Source: Vicia villosa (lineage: Eukaryota > Streptophyta > Magnoliopsida > Fabales > Fabaceae). From it: 64,000 nt of DNA. The DNA lies in NCBI RefSeq assembly GCF_029867415.1, contig NC_081183.1, positions 143,421,097 to 143,485,096 of the forward strand, given 5' to 3'. Below, piece by piece: positions 1 through 11,150 of this stretch (position 1 is its first letter; each line of letters starts with the position of its first letter). A program made the translations under genes and the position numbers. Under the pieces are notes generated by a model. It saw only the letters and a list, made by a program, of their open reading frames with translations, was not told the DNA's origin and did no database searches.

Positions 1-197
1 AGAAATAGTGAACACGTGTTTACCATCTGGATAGCCAGTTACAGCTGTTTTACTTTTAAAGATATTCTGAATCAACTTAGACAATGAAACGTTAGTAATA
101 ACAGAATCACTACTTCTAATTGATTATAATCAGAACTTCTTAAAAAAAATCTAATCACATTTTTGAAGATACTCATACATAAGATCTTCTCATCTTC

Positions 198-3100
198 TCA
201 TTCTGGGCATAAATTCATACTGATATTCTTCAGAATGAACTTAAACCTATCTTCAGCAAGGGGTTTTGTAAAGATATCAGCCCATTGATGGTCTGTATCC
301 ACAAAGTTTAAAGATATAACACCCTTCTGAACATAGTCCCTTACGAAATGATGTTTAATCTCAATATGTTTAGCTTTTGAATGCAAGATAGGATTCTTAG
401 ATAAACATATAGCAGAAGTATTATCACAGAAAATAGGAATGTTACTCTCATATATCTGATAATCTTCTAGCTAACTTCTCATCCAGAGCATTTGTGTGCT
501 ACAACCAGCAGCAGCAACATATTCTGCTTCTGTTGTTGAGAGGGCAATTGTAGCTTGCTTCTTGCTGTACCATGAGATCAGATGATTTCCAAGAAATTGA
601 CAACTTCCAGAAGTGCTCTTCCTTTCTATTCTATCTCCAGCATAGTCAGCATCACAGAATCCTACTAAGTTGTAATCTTTGGATCTTCTGTAAACTAAAC
701 CAACATTAGTAGTACCTTTCAGATACCTCAAAATTCTCTTAACCGCAGTTAAATGAGATTCTCTCGGATCTGATTGGAATCTAGCACACAAACAAACACT
801 GAAGAGAATGTCAGGTCTAGAAGCAGTTAGGTATAGAAGAGAACCAATCATACCTCTGTACAACTTCTGATCTACCTTCTTACTTACCTCATCCTTACCT
901 AGGACACATGTTGGATGCATAGGAGTTTTGGCTTCTTTACTTTCAGAAAGATTAAACTTCTTCAGAAGTTCTTTCACATACTTCGTTTGATGAACATAGG
1001 TTCCATCAGAAGTTTGGTTGATTTGAATCCCAAGGAAATACTTGAGTTCTCCCATCATGCTCATTTCAAATTCAGCCTGCATAGACTCAGCAAACTCCTT
1101 TCCAAGTGTAGCATTAGATGTTCCAAAGATGATATCATCAACATATATTTGACATATTAAAATATCCTTTTTAAAGGTTTTACAAAAGAGAGTAGTGTCC
1201 ACTTTTCCTCTAGTGAAACCATTTTCCAGAAGCAAAGAACTTAAACGTTCATACCAAGCTCTCGGAGCTTGCTTCAATCCGTATAATGATTTCTTTAACT
1301 TAAAAACATGATTTGGAGACTTGGAGTCTTCAAAACCAGGAGGTTGATGGACATAAACTTCTTCATCTATATAAATATTTAAGAAGGCACTCTTGACATC
1401 CATCTGATAAAGAGTGATGTTATGTTGAGTGGCAAAAGAAATTAATAGACGAATAGATTCTAACCTGGCCACTGGTGCAAAGGTTTCTGTGTAGTCAATC
1501 CCTTCTTGCTGACTATAACCTTGAGCAACCAGTCTGGCTTTGTTTCTTACCACTTCTCCCTTCTCGCTTAGCTTGTTTCTGAATACCCACTTAGTGCCGA
1601 TGATGTTAAATCCTTTTGGTCTAGGAACCAAGTCCCATACATCATTCCTTGTAAACTGATTGAGTTCTTCTTGCATGGCAATTATCCAGTCTGGATCTTC
1701 TAGAGCTTGATCAACAGAAGTTGGCTCGATCAAAGAAACAAGACCTAATTGACATTCTGCATTATTCTTAAGGAATGCCCTTGTTCTGATGGGATCATCT
1801 TTTTTCCCAAGGATCTCATCTTCTGAATGAGCTGAAGCAAGTCTAGGTGATCTTCTGACTGTTGGCTCTTCAGAAATCCTGATATTCTCTAAAGATGCAG
1901 CAACTTGATCTTCTGATCCATTGCTTCTGAGACTGCCAGCTTCTGCAGCTTTGCTTCTTGGTTCTACTGCTTCTGATATATCAATATCAAAATCTGCAAA
2001 ATTCTCAAACTGCTTTGGTTTTTCAAGACCAAGCTTATCATCAAACCTGATATTGATTGATTCTTCTACAATCAATGTTTCAGTATTGTATACTCTGTAG
2101 CCTTTAGAGCGTTCAGAATATCCAAGAAGGAAACACTTTTGTGCTTTAGAATCAAACTTACCAAGATGATCTTTAGTATTCAGAATAAAACATACACATC
2201 CAAAAGGATGGAAATATGAAATGTTGGGCTTTCTGTTCTTCCACAATTCATAAGGAGTCTTATTTAGAATAGGTCTGATAGAGATTCTATTCTGAATATA
2301 ACACGCAGTGTTTATTGCTTCTGCCCAGAAATGCTTAGCCATATTGGTTTCATTGATCATGGTTCTGGCCATTTCTTGTAGAGTCCTATTCTTTCGCTCT
2401 ACAACTCCATTTTGCTGTGGAGTTCTAGGACAAGAGAAATCATGGGCAATACCATTTTCTTTGAAGAACTCCTCAAAGAATCTGTTCTCAAATTCGCCAC
2501 CATGATCACTTCTGACCTTTATGATTTTGCACTCTTTCTCAGATTGGATCTGAGTGCAGAATTCAAAGAACACTGAATGAGACTCATCCTTGTTTTTCAA
2601 GAACTTTACCCATGTCCAGCGGCTATAATCATCAACGATGACTAATCCATATTTCTTCCCTCTGACAGATGCTGTTTTGACTGGGCCAAACAGATCAATG
2701 TGCAAGAGTTCTAACAGCCTTGAGGTAGACACAACATTCTTAGACTTGAATGCAGGTTTGGAGAACTTGCCCTTCTGACATGCTTCACAAAGAGCATCTG
2801 ATTTGTATTTCAGATTTGGGAGTCCTCTGACCAGATTTAGTTTGTTAATTTGAGAAATCTTTCTCAAACTAGCATGACCTAATCTTCTGTGCCAGACCCA
2901 TTGCTCCTCAGAAACAGACATAAGACAAGTCATCTTCTGCTTCTCAAGATCAGAAAGATCAATCTTATAAATGTTGTTCTTCCTTTTGCCTGTAAATAGG
3001 ATTGAGCCATCCTTCTGACTTACAGCCTTGCAAGACTTTTGATTGAAGATTATATCATAACCATTGTCACTTAATTGACTTATGGACAATAAGTTATGCG

Positions 3101-3332
3101 TTAATCCTTCTACAAGAAGTACATTAGTTATGGAAGGAGAGTTACCAAGACTTATGGTTCCAGAGCCAATGATTTTTCCCTTCTGATCTCCTCCAAACTT
3201 GACTTCTCCACCTGGTTTAAGCACCAGGTCTTGGAATGTAGACCTTCTTCCCGTCATGTGTCGCGAGCACCCAGAGTCCAGGTACCATGACATTTTTCTT
3301 TTTGTCCTCTTTGCCGCCAAGGATATCTGCAA
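198..3332 (-). pseudogene. pol: copia-A pol polyprotein (PR-INT-RT-RH), one nonsense codon
   Basis: About 1,045 codons read in one frame with a single interruption. Protease begins with SWYLDSGCSRHM (active-site DSG). Next come the gag-pre-integrase HHCC zinc site (HRRLGHAS, CEACQKGKF) and the integrase core, with D in LHIDLFGP, D in RSDHGGEFE and E in NGVVERKNR. RT has KARLVAQG and the catalytic YVDD, and RNase H has STTEAEYVA. A TAG at 471-473 replaces the glutamine expected after WMRS. The frame then stays open to 198 and ends with the usual WADIFTKPL tail. The frame is +1 relative to gag. All catalytic motifs are kept, so this is the most complete copia pol in the window. Confidence 0.9.
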
Positions 3333-5139
3333 CAGAAATTATCTTCTCCTTAGGTACCCACAATTTCTTGGGTCATTTCTTGTTAGTTCTCCTCAAGTTC
3401 TGATTGAACTTGGGTTTAGCAAAATATTTAACAGGAGGAACAACATGATATTCTTTAGGTTTGTCAGCATGATATTTCTTAGGATGTGTCACATGATTCT
3501 TGGTGTGAACAGTGTTAAACTTCTGTGCATGTGAAGTGAGCCTAATATCATGAGCATGGCCATATTTGAACTGATCATACAATGGCTTGTATGTGATCTT
3601 CAGATCATCAACAGGTTCAAATTTATGTGAGGTATCACCCTCATAGCCAAAACCAAACCTTCTGTTTCCGGAAACACCATATATCATAGAAGCAAGATGA
3701 CTTCTGCCAATACTTCTAGATAAGAACTTTCTGAAGCTCGAGTCATATTCTTTCAGAATATGATTCATGCTAGGAATGTATTTTTCTGTTTCAGAAGGAG
3801 ATCCACTATCTTTGGATAGATTTAAAACTTTTTCCTTCAGTTCAGAATTTTCCAATTCTAGCTTCTTAGTTTCAAATTCAAACTGCTTTTTCAGCTTTTA
3901 ATATTTGATACTAAGATGAGCCTTGAGTTCCAGAAGTTCTGTTAAACTGGAAACTAACTCTTCTCTAGATAGTTCAGAAAATACCTCTTCAGAATCTGAT
4001 TCTGATGTAGATTCTGATCCATCATCTTCTGTAGCCATCAGCGCAAAGTTGGCTTGCTCTCCTTCAGAGTCTGATTCTGATTCTGATTCAGAATCATCCC
4101 ATGTTGCCATAAGACCTTTCTTCTTATGAAACTTCTTCTTGGGATTCTCCTTCTGAAGTTTTGGACACTCATTCTTGTAATGTCCAGGCTCATTGCACTC
4201 ATAGCAGACAGCCTTCTTCTTGTCAGATCTTCTATCAGAAGATTCTCCTCGTTCAAATCTCTTTGAACTTCTGAAGCCTCTGAACTTCCTTTGCTTGCTC
4301 TTCCAGAGTTGGTTTACCCTTCTGGAGTTCATGGACAGTTCATCTTCTTCTTCAGATTCTGATTCTTCAGGATCTTCTTCTTTAGCCTGAAAAGCGTTAG
4401 TGCATTTTTTAACATTAGATTTTAATGCAATAGACTTACCTTTCTTCTGAGGTTAGTTTGCATCCAGCTCTATTTCATGGCTTCTCAAGGCACTGAAAAG
4501 CTCTTCCAAAGAGACTTCATTCAGATTCTTTGCAATCTTGAATGCTGTTACCATTGGACCCCATCTTCTGGGTAAGCTTCTGATAATCTTCTTTACATGA
4601 TCAGCCTTGGTGTAGCCTTTATCCAGAACTCTTAATCCAGCAGTTAGCGTTTGAAATCTTGAGAACATCTTCTCAATGTTTTCATCATCCTCCATCTTGA
4701 AGGCTTCATATTTCTGGATTAGAGCAAGAGCTTTAGTCTCCTTGACTTGAGCATTTCCCTCATGGGTCATTTTCAAAGACTCATATATATCATGGGCAGT
4801 TTCCCTGTTAGATATCTTCTCATACTCGGCATGAGAGATAGCATTCAGCAAAACAGTCCTACATTTATGATGATTCTTGAAAAGCTTCTTCTGATCATCA
4901 TCCATTTCTTGCCTTGTAAGCCTTACGCCACTGGCTTTCACTGGATGTTTGTAACCATCCATCAGAAGATCCCATAAATCACCATCTAGACCAAGAAAGT
5001 AACTTTCCAGTTTATCTTTCCAGTATTCAAAGTTTTCACCATCAAATACTGGTGGTCTAGTATAACCATTGTTACCATTGTATTGCTCAGCAGAGCCAGA
5101 TGTAGATGCAGATGTATTTGTTGGAATTTCACCAGCCAT
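3217..5139 (-). pseudogene. gag: copia-A gag, three nonsense codons
   Basis: The reading frame from the ATG at 5139 to the stop at 3217-3219 would be about 640 codons, like the intact gags at 7367 and 27633. It starts MAGEIPTNTSAS and has the copia Gag (UBN2-type) core. A CCHC zinc knuckle (CYECNEPGHYKNEC, near 4165-4206), serine/glutamate-rich acidic runs and a basic tail follow. Three in-frame stops break it: GAA to TAA just after 4453, AAA to TAA near 3898, and GGA to TGA near 3373. No frameshift was seen between the pieces. Family role: Gag packages the RNA in cytoplasmic virus-like particles. The 3' end overlaps the start of pol, which lies in the +1 frame. Confidence 0.88.
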
Positions 5140-5208
5140 CTTTTACTGAAGCGTTTTTCTCTTCCTGAATCTTTTCTAAACACGGTTAAGTGCTTGCACC
5201 TTAGAACC

Positions 5209-5223
5209 GGCGCTCTGATGCCA
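5209..5223 (-). promoter_or_regulatory. Primer-binding site of copia-A
   Basis: Two bases inside the LTR end, the minus strand reads TGGCATCAGAGCGCC. It is close to TGGTATCAGAGC, the complement of the initiator-tRNA-Met 3' end used by most plant copia elements. The same sequence sits at the same place in copia-B and copia-C. Confidence 0.85.
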
Positions 5224-5225
5224 AT

Positions 5226-6445
5226 TGAAGGATAGAAAAACACTTAGAAAGGGGGGGGGGGTTTGAATAAGTGTAGTCTAAAAACTTGAACGATAAAAAC
5301 AATTTGCACAGTTATTTTTATCCTGGTTCGTTGTTAACTAAACTACTCCAGTCCACCCCCACGGAGTGATTTACCTCACCTGAGGATTTAATCCACTAAT
5401 CGCAACAAATTACAATGGTTTTCCACTTAGCCCGCGACTAAGTCTTCTAGAGTATCCTGATCACAACTTGATCACTCTAGGAACAAATGCTTAGACACAA
5501 GCTAAGACTTTCTTAGAGTATCCTGACCACCACGTGATCACTCTAATTACAACTGCTTAGACACATGCTAAGACTTCCTAGAGTATCTTGATCAACACTT
5601 GATCACTCTAGTTACTTACAAATTAATGTAATCAATTCTAAGAGTATTACAAATGCTTCTGAAAAGCTATAATCACAACAGTGATATTTCTCTTAACGTT
5701 TAAGCTTAATCTCACTAATATATTACAACAGCAATGTAGTGAGCTTTGATGAAGATGAAGTTTCTGAGCTTTGATTTGAACAGCGTTTCAGCAAGTTAAT
5801 ATTCACAGAAATCGTCAAGAATTGTTTAACCTTGCTTCTCATCAGAACTTCATATTTATAGGCACTTGAGAAGATGACCGTTGGGAGCATTTAATGCTTT
5901 GCGTATTCCGTACAGCATTGCATTTAATGTTTCACGCTTTTGTCAACTACCTCGAGCCTTGTTCACGCTGTGTCTACTGACGTTGCCTTTAATAGCTTAC
6001 AACGTTCCTTTTGTCAGTCAGCGTAGCCTTCCACCTGTACTTTCATCTGATCTGATGTTTGTGTATACAACGTTTGAATATCATCAGAGTCAAACAGCTT
6101 GGTGCATAGCATCTTCTTGTCTTCTGACCTTAAAGTGCTTCTGAGCGTGATACCATGAGAACTTCAGTGCTTCTGCTTCTGATCTCAAGTTCTTCTGATG
6201 CTTCCATAGACCCATGTTCTGATTCTGCCTTGACCATCTTTTGATGTCTTGCCAGACCATGTTCTGATGTTGCATGCTGAACCTTCTGAGACAAAGCTTC
6301 TGAGCGCTGATTTGTGCATACTCTTTATATATTTCCTGAAAGGGAAATTGCAATGTATTAGAGTACCACATTATCTCACACAAAATTCATATCCTTGTTA
6401 TCATCAAAACTAAGAATATTGATCAGAACAAATCTTGTTCTAACA
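5226..6445 (-). repeat. 5' LTR of copia-A (1220 bp)
   Basis: Both termini are clear. On the minus strand it starts TGTTAGAACAAG at 6445 and ends CTATCCTTCA at 5226, next to the primer site. The terminus holds a short palindrome, GAACAA-GAT-TTGTTC. A TATA-like CCTATAAATATG reads on the minus strand near 5853-5861. The U5 half carries three tandem units of about 60 bp at 5437-5615. It is collinear with the LTRs at 23336-24464 and 26333-27546. Confidence 0.9.
5437..5615 (-). repeat. Three tandem ~60-bp units in the copia-A LTR
   Basis: Each unit contains an imperfect dyad of TGATCA half-sites around a short spacer, then the TACTCT/AGTCTTAG words. The same array has three units in copia-C (27173-27352) but two in copia-B (6967-7087 and 24147-24270). 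This accounts for most of the LTR length difference. Confidence 0.8.
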
Positions 6446-7281
6446 TCATGCTAGAAGCACTTCAAGGTCCGAAGACAAGAAGATGCTCTGCACCAAGCTG
6501 TTTGACTCTGATGAAATTCAAACGTTGTTCACACAAACATCAGATCAGAAGCAAGTACAAGATGGCAGGCTACTCTGACTGACAAAAGGAATGTTAGAAG
6601 CTATTAACGGCAATGTCAGTAGATGCAGCAAAAGCAAGGCTCGAGGTAGTTGACAAAAGAGTGAAACATTAAATGCAATGCTGTACGGATCACGCAATGC
6701 ATTAAATGCTCCCAACGGTCATCTTCTCAAGTGCCTTTATATAGAAGTTCTGATGAGAAGCTGAATATAACACTTTGCGCAAACATACAGAAACGTTGTC
6801 AAATTCAAAAAGCTCTCAAACTTCATCTTCAACCTCACTTCATTACTGTTGTAATATCTTAGTGAGATTAAGCTTAAACTTAAGAGAAAAATCACAGTTG
6901 TGATAATAGCTTATTAAGAAGCATTGTAACTCTTATAAGAATTTGTTTACATTAATTTGTAAGAACTAGAGGAGATCAAGTTGTGATCGGATTCTCTAGA
7001 AAGTCTTAGAGGGTATCTAAGCACTGTGTTCCTAGAGTGATCAGGTTGTGATCAGAATACTCTAGAAGACTTAGAGGTTATCTAAGTGGAAAACCATTGT
7101 AATCTTGTGTGATTAGTGGATTAAATCCTCAGTTGAGGTAAATCACTCCAAGGGGGTGGACTGGAGTAGTTTAGTTAACAACGAACCAGGATAAAAATCA
7201 TTGTGCAAATTGTTTTTATCTTACAAGTTTTAAAGCTACACTTATTCAAACCCCCCTTTCTAAGTGTTTTTCTATCCTTCA
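6446..7281 (+). repeat. 5' LTR of copia-B, 5'-truncated by copia-A
   Basis: It starts mid-LTR at TCATGCTAGAAGCAC (compare 23632 in the 3' LTR) and ends at the TCCTTCA terminus. A TATA-like CTTTATATAG lies at 6735-6744 and a two-unit U5 array at about 6967-7087. It is very similar to the 3' LTR at 23336-24464. Confidence 0.88.
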
Positions 7282-7283
7282 AT

Positions 7284-7298
7284 TGGCATCAGAGCGCC
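7284..7298 (+). promoter_or_regulatory. Primer-binding site of copia-B
   Basis: TGGCATCAGAGCGCC begins two bases after the LTR end, as in the two sister copies. It resembles the initiator-tRNA-Met-type site of plant copia elements. Confidence 0.85.
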
Positions 7299-7366
7299 GG
7301 TTCTAAGGTGCAAGCACTTAACCGTGTTTAGAAAAGATTCAGGAAAAGAAAAACGCTTAAGTCAAG

Positions 7367-9259
7367 ATGGCTGGTGAAGATCCAACACATACGTCTACAT
7401 ATGGCTCTGCTGAGCAACATAATGGAAATGGTAACAATGGTTATACTAGACCACCAGTATTCGATGGTGAAAACTTTGAATATTGGAAAGATAAACTTGA
7501 AAGTTACTTTCTTGGTCTAGATGGTGACTTATGGGATCTTCTGATGGATGGTTACAAACATCCAGTGAAAGCTAGTGGTGTAAAGCTTTCAAGACAAGAG
7601 ATGAATGATGATCAAAAGAAGCAATTCAAAAATCATCACAAGTGTAGGACTGTTTTGCTGAATGCTATCTCTCATGCTGAATATGAGAAGATATCTAACA
7701 GGGAAACTGCCTATGACAAATATGAATCATTGAAAATGACTCATGAGGGAAATGCCCAAGTCAAGGAGACTAAAGCTCTTGCCTTGATCCAGAAATATGA
7801 AGCCTTCAAGATGGAGGATGATGAAAATATTGAGAAGATGTTCTCAAGATTTCAAACACTAACTGCTGGATTAAGAGTTCTTGACAAGGGATACACAAGG
7901 GCTGATCATGTTAAGAAGATCATCAGAAGCTTGCCAAGAAGATGGGGTCCTATGGTGACTGCTTTCAAAATTGCCAAGAATCTGAATGAAGTCTCTCTTG
8001 AAGAATTGATTAGTGCTCTGAGGAGTCATGAAATTGAGCTGGATGCAAATGAACCTCAGAAGAAAGGTAAGTCTATTGCATTAAAATCTAATTATAAAAA
8101 ATGCACTGCTTTTCAGGCTGAAGAAGAAGATGAACTGTCCATGATCTCCAGAAGGGTAAACCAACTCTGGAAGAGCAAGCAAAGGAATTTCAAAAACTTC
8201 AGAAGTTCAAAGAAGCCTGAAAGAGGAGAATCTTCTGGAAGCAGAAGATCTGACAAGAAGAAGGTCATTTGTTATGAGTGCAATGAGCCTGGACACTTCA
8301 AAAATGAATGTCCAAAACTTCATAAGGAGAATTCCAAGAAAAAGTTTCATAAGAAGAAAGGTCTTATGGCAATATGGGATGATTCAGAATCAGAATCAGA
8401 ATCAGACTCTGAAGGCGAGCAAGCAAAACTTGCACTGATGGACACAGTGGATGATGGATCAGAATCTACATCAGAATCAAATTATGAAGAGGTATTTTCT
8501 GAACTATCTAGAGAAGAGTTAGTTTCCAGTTTAACAGAACTTCTAGAACTCAAGGCTCATCTTAGTATCAAATACAAAAAGCTGAAAAAGCTGTTTGATT
8601 CTGAAACTAAGAAGCTGGAAGTGGAAAATTCTGAACTGAAGGAAAAAGTTTTAAAATTATCCAAAGATATTGGATCTCCTTCTGACTCAGAAAAATCCAT
8701 TTCTAGTCTCAATCATATTCTGAAAGAATATGACTCGAGCTTCAGAAAGTTCTTATCTAGAAGTATTGGCAGAAGTCATCTTGCTTCTATGATATATGGT
8801 GTTTCTGGAAACAAAAGGATTGGCGTTGGCTATGAGGGTGATACCCCACACAAATTTGAACCTGTAGATGATATGAAAATCACATACAAGCCATTGTATG
8901 ATCAGTTCAAATATGGCCACTCACATGATATTAGGCTCACTTCACATGCCAAAAGCTTTCATGCTACACACACTAAGAAGCATGTGACACAACCTAGAAA
9001 ATATCATGCTGCTAAACCTAAAGAATATCATGCTGTACCTCCTGTTGTTTATTATGATAAACCCAAGTTCAATCAGAACTTGAGGAAAACTAACAAGAAA
9101 GGACCCAAGAAGTTGTGGGTACCTAAGGAGAAGATAATTTCTGTTGCAGATATCCTTGGCAGCAAAGAAGACAAAGCACAACATGTCATGGTACCTGGAC
9201 TCTGGGTGCTCGCGACACATGAAGGGAAGAAGGTCTATGTTCCAAGACCTGGTGCTTAA
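7367..9259 (+). CDS. gag: copia-B Gag, intact 630-aa ORF
   Basis: Capsid/nucleocapsid protein that binds element RNA and forms virus-like particles. The ATG at 7367 sits 86 bp past the LTR, at the same position as in the sister copies (MAGE start). Residues about 25-230 match the copia Gag (UBN2) core, with YWKDKLESYFLG and the LRVLDKGYTRADHVKKIIRS stretch. A CCHC knuckle CYECNEPGHFKNEC lies near residues 301-316, followed by acidic Ser/Glu repeats, a probable coiled coil (about 385-435) and a basic, His-rich C-terminus. It ends YVPRPGA-stop inside the region where protease is read in the +1 frame. The sequence is an open gag without stops, unlike copia-A. It is part of a defective element, so expression is unknown. 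Confidence 0.92.
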   Translation: MAGEDPTHTSTYGSAEQHNGNGNNGYTRPPVFDGENFEYWKDKLESYFLGLDGDLWDLLMDGYKHPVKASGVKLSRQEMNDDQKKQFKNHHKCRTVLLNAISHAEYEKISNRETAYDKYESLKMTHEGNAQVKETKALALIQKYEAFKMEDDENIEKMFSRFQTLTAGLRVLDKGYTRADHVKKIIRSLPRRWGPMVTAFKIAKNLNEVSLEELISALRSHEIELDANEPQKKGKSIALKSNYKKCTAFQAEEEDELSMISRRVNQLWKSKQRNFKNFRSSKKPERGESSGSRRSDKKKVICYECNEPGHFKNECPKLHKENSKKKFHKKKGLMAIWDDSESESESDSEGEQAKLALMDTVDDGSESTSESNYEEVFSELSREELVSSLTELLELKAHLSIKYKKLKKLFDSETKKLEVENSELKEKVLKLSKDIGSPSDSEKSISSLNHILKEYDSSFRKFLSRSIGRSHLASMIYGVSGNKRIGVGYEGDTPHKFEPVDDMKITYKPLYDQFKYGHSHDIRLTSHAKSFHATHTKKHVTQPRKYHAAKPKEYHAVPPVVYYDKPKFNQNLRKTNKKGPKKLWVPKEKIISVADILGSKEDKAQHVMVPGLWVLATHEGKKVYVPRPGA

Positions 9260-10712
9260 GTCTGGTGGAGAAGTCAAGTTTGGAGGAGATCAGAAGAGCA
9301 AGATAATTGGCTCTAGAACCATAAGTATTGATAACTCTCCTTCCATAACTAATGTACTTCTTGTAGAAGGATTAACGCATAACTTATTGTTCATAAGTCA
9401 ATTAAGTGACAATGGTTATGACATAATCTTCAATCAAAAGTCTTGCAAGGCTGTAAGTCAGAAGGATGGCTCAATCCTATTTACAGGCAAGAGAAAGAAC
9501 AACATTTATAAGATTGATCTTTCTGATCTTGAGAAGCAGAAGGTGACTTGCCTTATGTCTGTTTCTGAAGAGCAATGGGTCAGGCACAGAAGATTAGGAC
9601 ATGCTAGTTTGAGAAAGATTTCTCAGATTAACAAACTAAATATGGTTAGAGGACTCCCAAATCTGAAATACAAATCAGATGCTCTTTGTGAAGCATGTCA
9701 GAAGGGCAAGTTCTCCAAACCTACATTCAAATCTAAGAATGTTGTCTCTTCCTCTAGGCCGCTAGAACTTCTGCACATTGATCTGTTTGGCCCAGTCAAA
9801 ACAACATCTGTTAGAGGGAAGAAATATGAATTAGTCATCGTAGATGATTATAGCCGATGGACATGGATAAAGTTCTTAAAACACAAGGATGAGTCTCATT
9901 CAGTGTTCTTTGAATTCTGCACTCAGATTCAATCTGAGAAGGAGTGTAAAATCATAAAGGTCAGAAGTGATCATGGTGGTGAATTTGAGAAAAGATTCTT
10001 TGAGGAGTTCTTCAAGGAAAATGGTATTGCCCATGATTTCTCTTGCCCTAGAACTCCACAGCAAAATGGAGTTGTAGAGCGAAAGAATAGGACTCTACAA
10101 GAAATGGCCAGAACCATGATCAATGAAACCAATATGGCTAAGCACTTCTGGGCAGAAGCAATAAATACTGCATGTTATATTCATAATAGAATCTCTATAA
10201 GACCTATTCTAAATAAGACTCCTTATGAATTGTGGAAGAACAGAAAGCCCAACATTTCATATTTTCATCCTTTTGGATGTGTTTGTTTCATTTTGAATAC
10301 TAAAGATCATCTTGGTAAGTTTGATTCTAAGGCACAAAAATGTTTCCTTCTTGGATATTCTGAACGCTCTAAAGGCTAGAGAGTATACAATAATGAAACA
10401 TTGGTTGTAGAAGAATCAATCAATATCAGATTTGATGATAAGCTTGGTCTTGAAAAGCCAAAGCAGTTTGAGAATTTTGCAGATTTAGATATTGATATAT
10501 TAGAAGCTGAAGAACCAAGAAGCAAAGTTTCAGAAGCTGAAAGTCTCAGAAGCAAATGATCAGAAGATCAAGTTGCTGCTTCTTTAGAGAATCTCAGAAT
10601 TTCTGAAGAGCCAACAGTCAGAAGATCTTCTAGACTCACCTCAGCTCACTCAGAAGATGTGATTCTTGGAAAGAAAGATGATCCTATCAGAACTAGATCA
10701 TTTCTAAAGAAT
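9144..10712 (+). pseudogene. pol: copia-B pol remnant: protease and integrase only
   Basis: The frame is open from the gag overlap to a TAG at 10377-10379, where the sister copies have tyrosine (SKGYRVY). Visible parts are the protease DSG (SWYLDSGCSRHM), the HHCC site (HRRLGHAS, CEACQKGKF), and the integrase catalytic D (LHIDLFGP), D (RSDHGGEF) and E (NGVVERKN). After the stop, decayed sequence similar to the linker that precedes RT in copia-A continues to about 10712. It then switches to the pol-env spacer, so RT and RNase H are deleted. The frame is +1 relative to gag. The element could not reverse-transcribe itself. Confidence 0.87.
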
Positions 10713-11005
10713 GGTAGTCAGAATCAATGATCAAAATCAGAAGATGAAAAGTTCTATTCGTCAATAGAAGCAAATACAATGCAACACAGCTGTCATCAAG
10801 TGTTTTCTGATGGTGAACACGTGTTTACACGGTTGGTAAAAGCGTGAGTGAAACTGATGGGACGCCGCCCTAGGTAACTGTGTAAATCATTTCAATTACC
10901 ATGTTCTCTCACCTAACATCACTCATCATTTAATACATTTGATTTCAATTGATTCTGTAACTGTTCATTCTCATAAATTAATTATATTCTTTTTCAAATC
11001 CGCCC
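10713..11005 (+). other. Spacer between pol remnant and envelope-like gene
   Basis: No coding sequence was recognised. A GAACACGTG-containing segment near 10815 resembles bases 1-30 of the window read on the other strand, so it is the normal post-pol spacer of this family. The join near 10712 marks the RT/RNase H deletion. Confidence 0.6.
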
Positions 11006-11150
11006 CTATAAATATATTTCAAATCATAACGTTTATATTTTTCACTCCCACTCTCTCTCTTCTTGCATGCATTTCTGTAACCTCTTTGCTCTTTTCTCTA
11101 ACCCTAAATGCAAACCCAGAAAAGTTTCAAGTAATCTCAGTTCGGTTTCA
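11006..11150 (+). promoter_or_regulatory. Promoter-like leader of the envelope-like gene
   Basis: A consensus plant TATA box CTATAAATA lies at 11006-11014. It is followed by a pyrimidine patch (CACTCTCTCTCTTCTTGC, from about 11049) and, 145 bp after the TATA box, the ATG at 11151 in the context TTTCAATGGCTGC. The spacing suits transcription starting near 11040. This is inferred from sequence layout only. Confidence 0.5.

Larger units (their letters stand above)
1..6445 (-). mobile_element. Sirevirus-type Ty1/copia retrotransposon copia-A, 3' end beyond window
   Basis: Reading on the minus strand the order is 5' LTR (6445-5226), primer-binding site, gag (5139-3217) and pol (3332-198). Pol runs protease, integrase, RT, RNase H, which is the Ty1/copia order. 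The envelope-like region and 3' LTR expected for this family lie left of base 1. The 5' LTR begins TGTTAGAACAAGA at 6445. The next bases, 6446 onward, are the interior of another copy's LTR in the opposite orientation, so copia-A inserted into the 5' LTR of copia-B. Gag and pol are otherwise collinear with the copies at 7367 and 27633. Four nonsense codons were seen (three in gag, one in pol), so this copy is dead but little rearranged. The Sirevirus (SIRE/Maximus) assignment rests on the sister copy's envelope-like gene and repeated AGGGGGAGA tracts. Confidence 0.9.

Noticed and set aside
3923..4129. Plus-strand ORF of serine/aspartate repeats opposite copia-A gag
   Set aside because: It is the antisense of the acidic Ser/Glu repeat coding region of gag; periodic GAATCAGA words keep the opposite frames open.
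8942..9277. Minus-strand ORF opposite the gag/pol overlap (also 3199-3534 plus strand and 29238-29516 minus strand)
   Set aside because: It occurs in all three copies only because the sense sequence is conserved; it has no recognisable domain.
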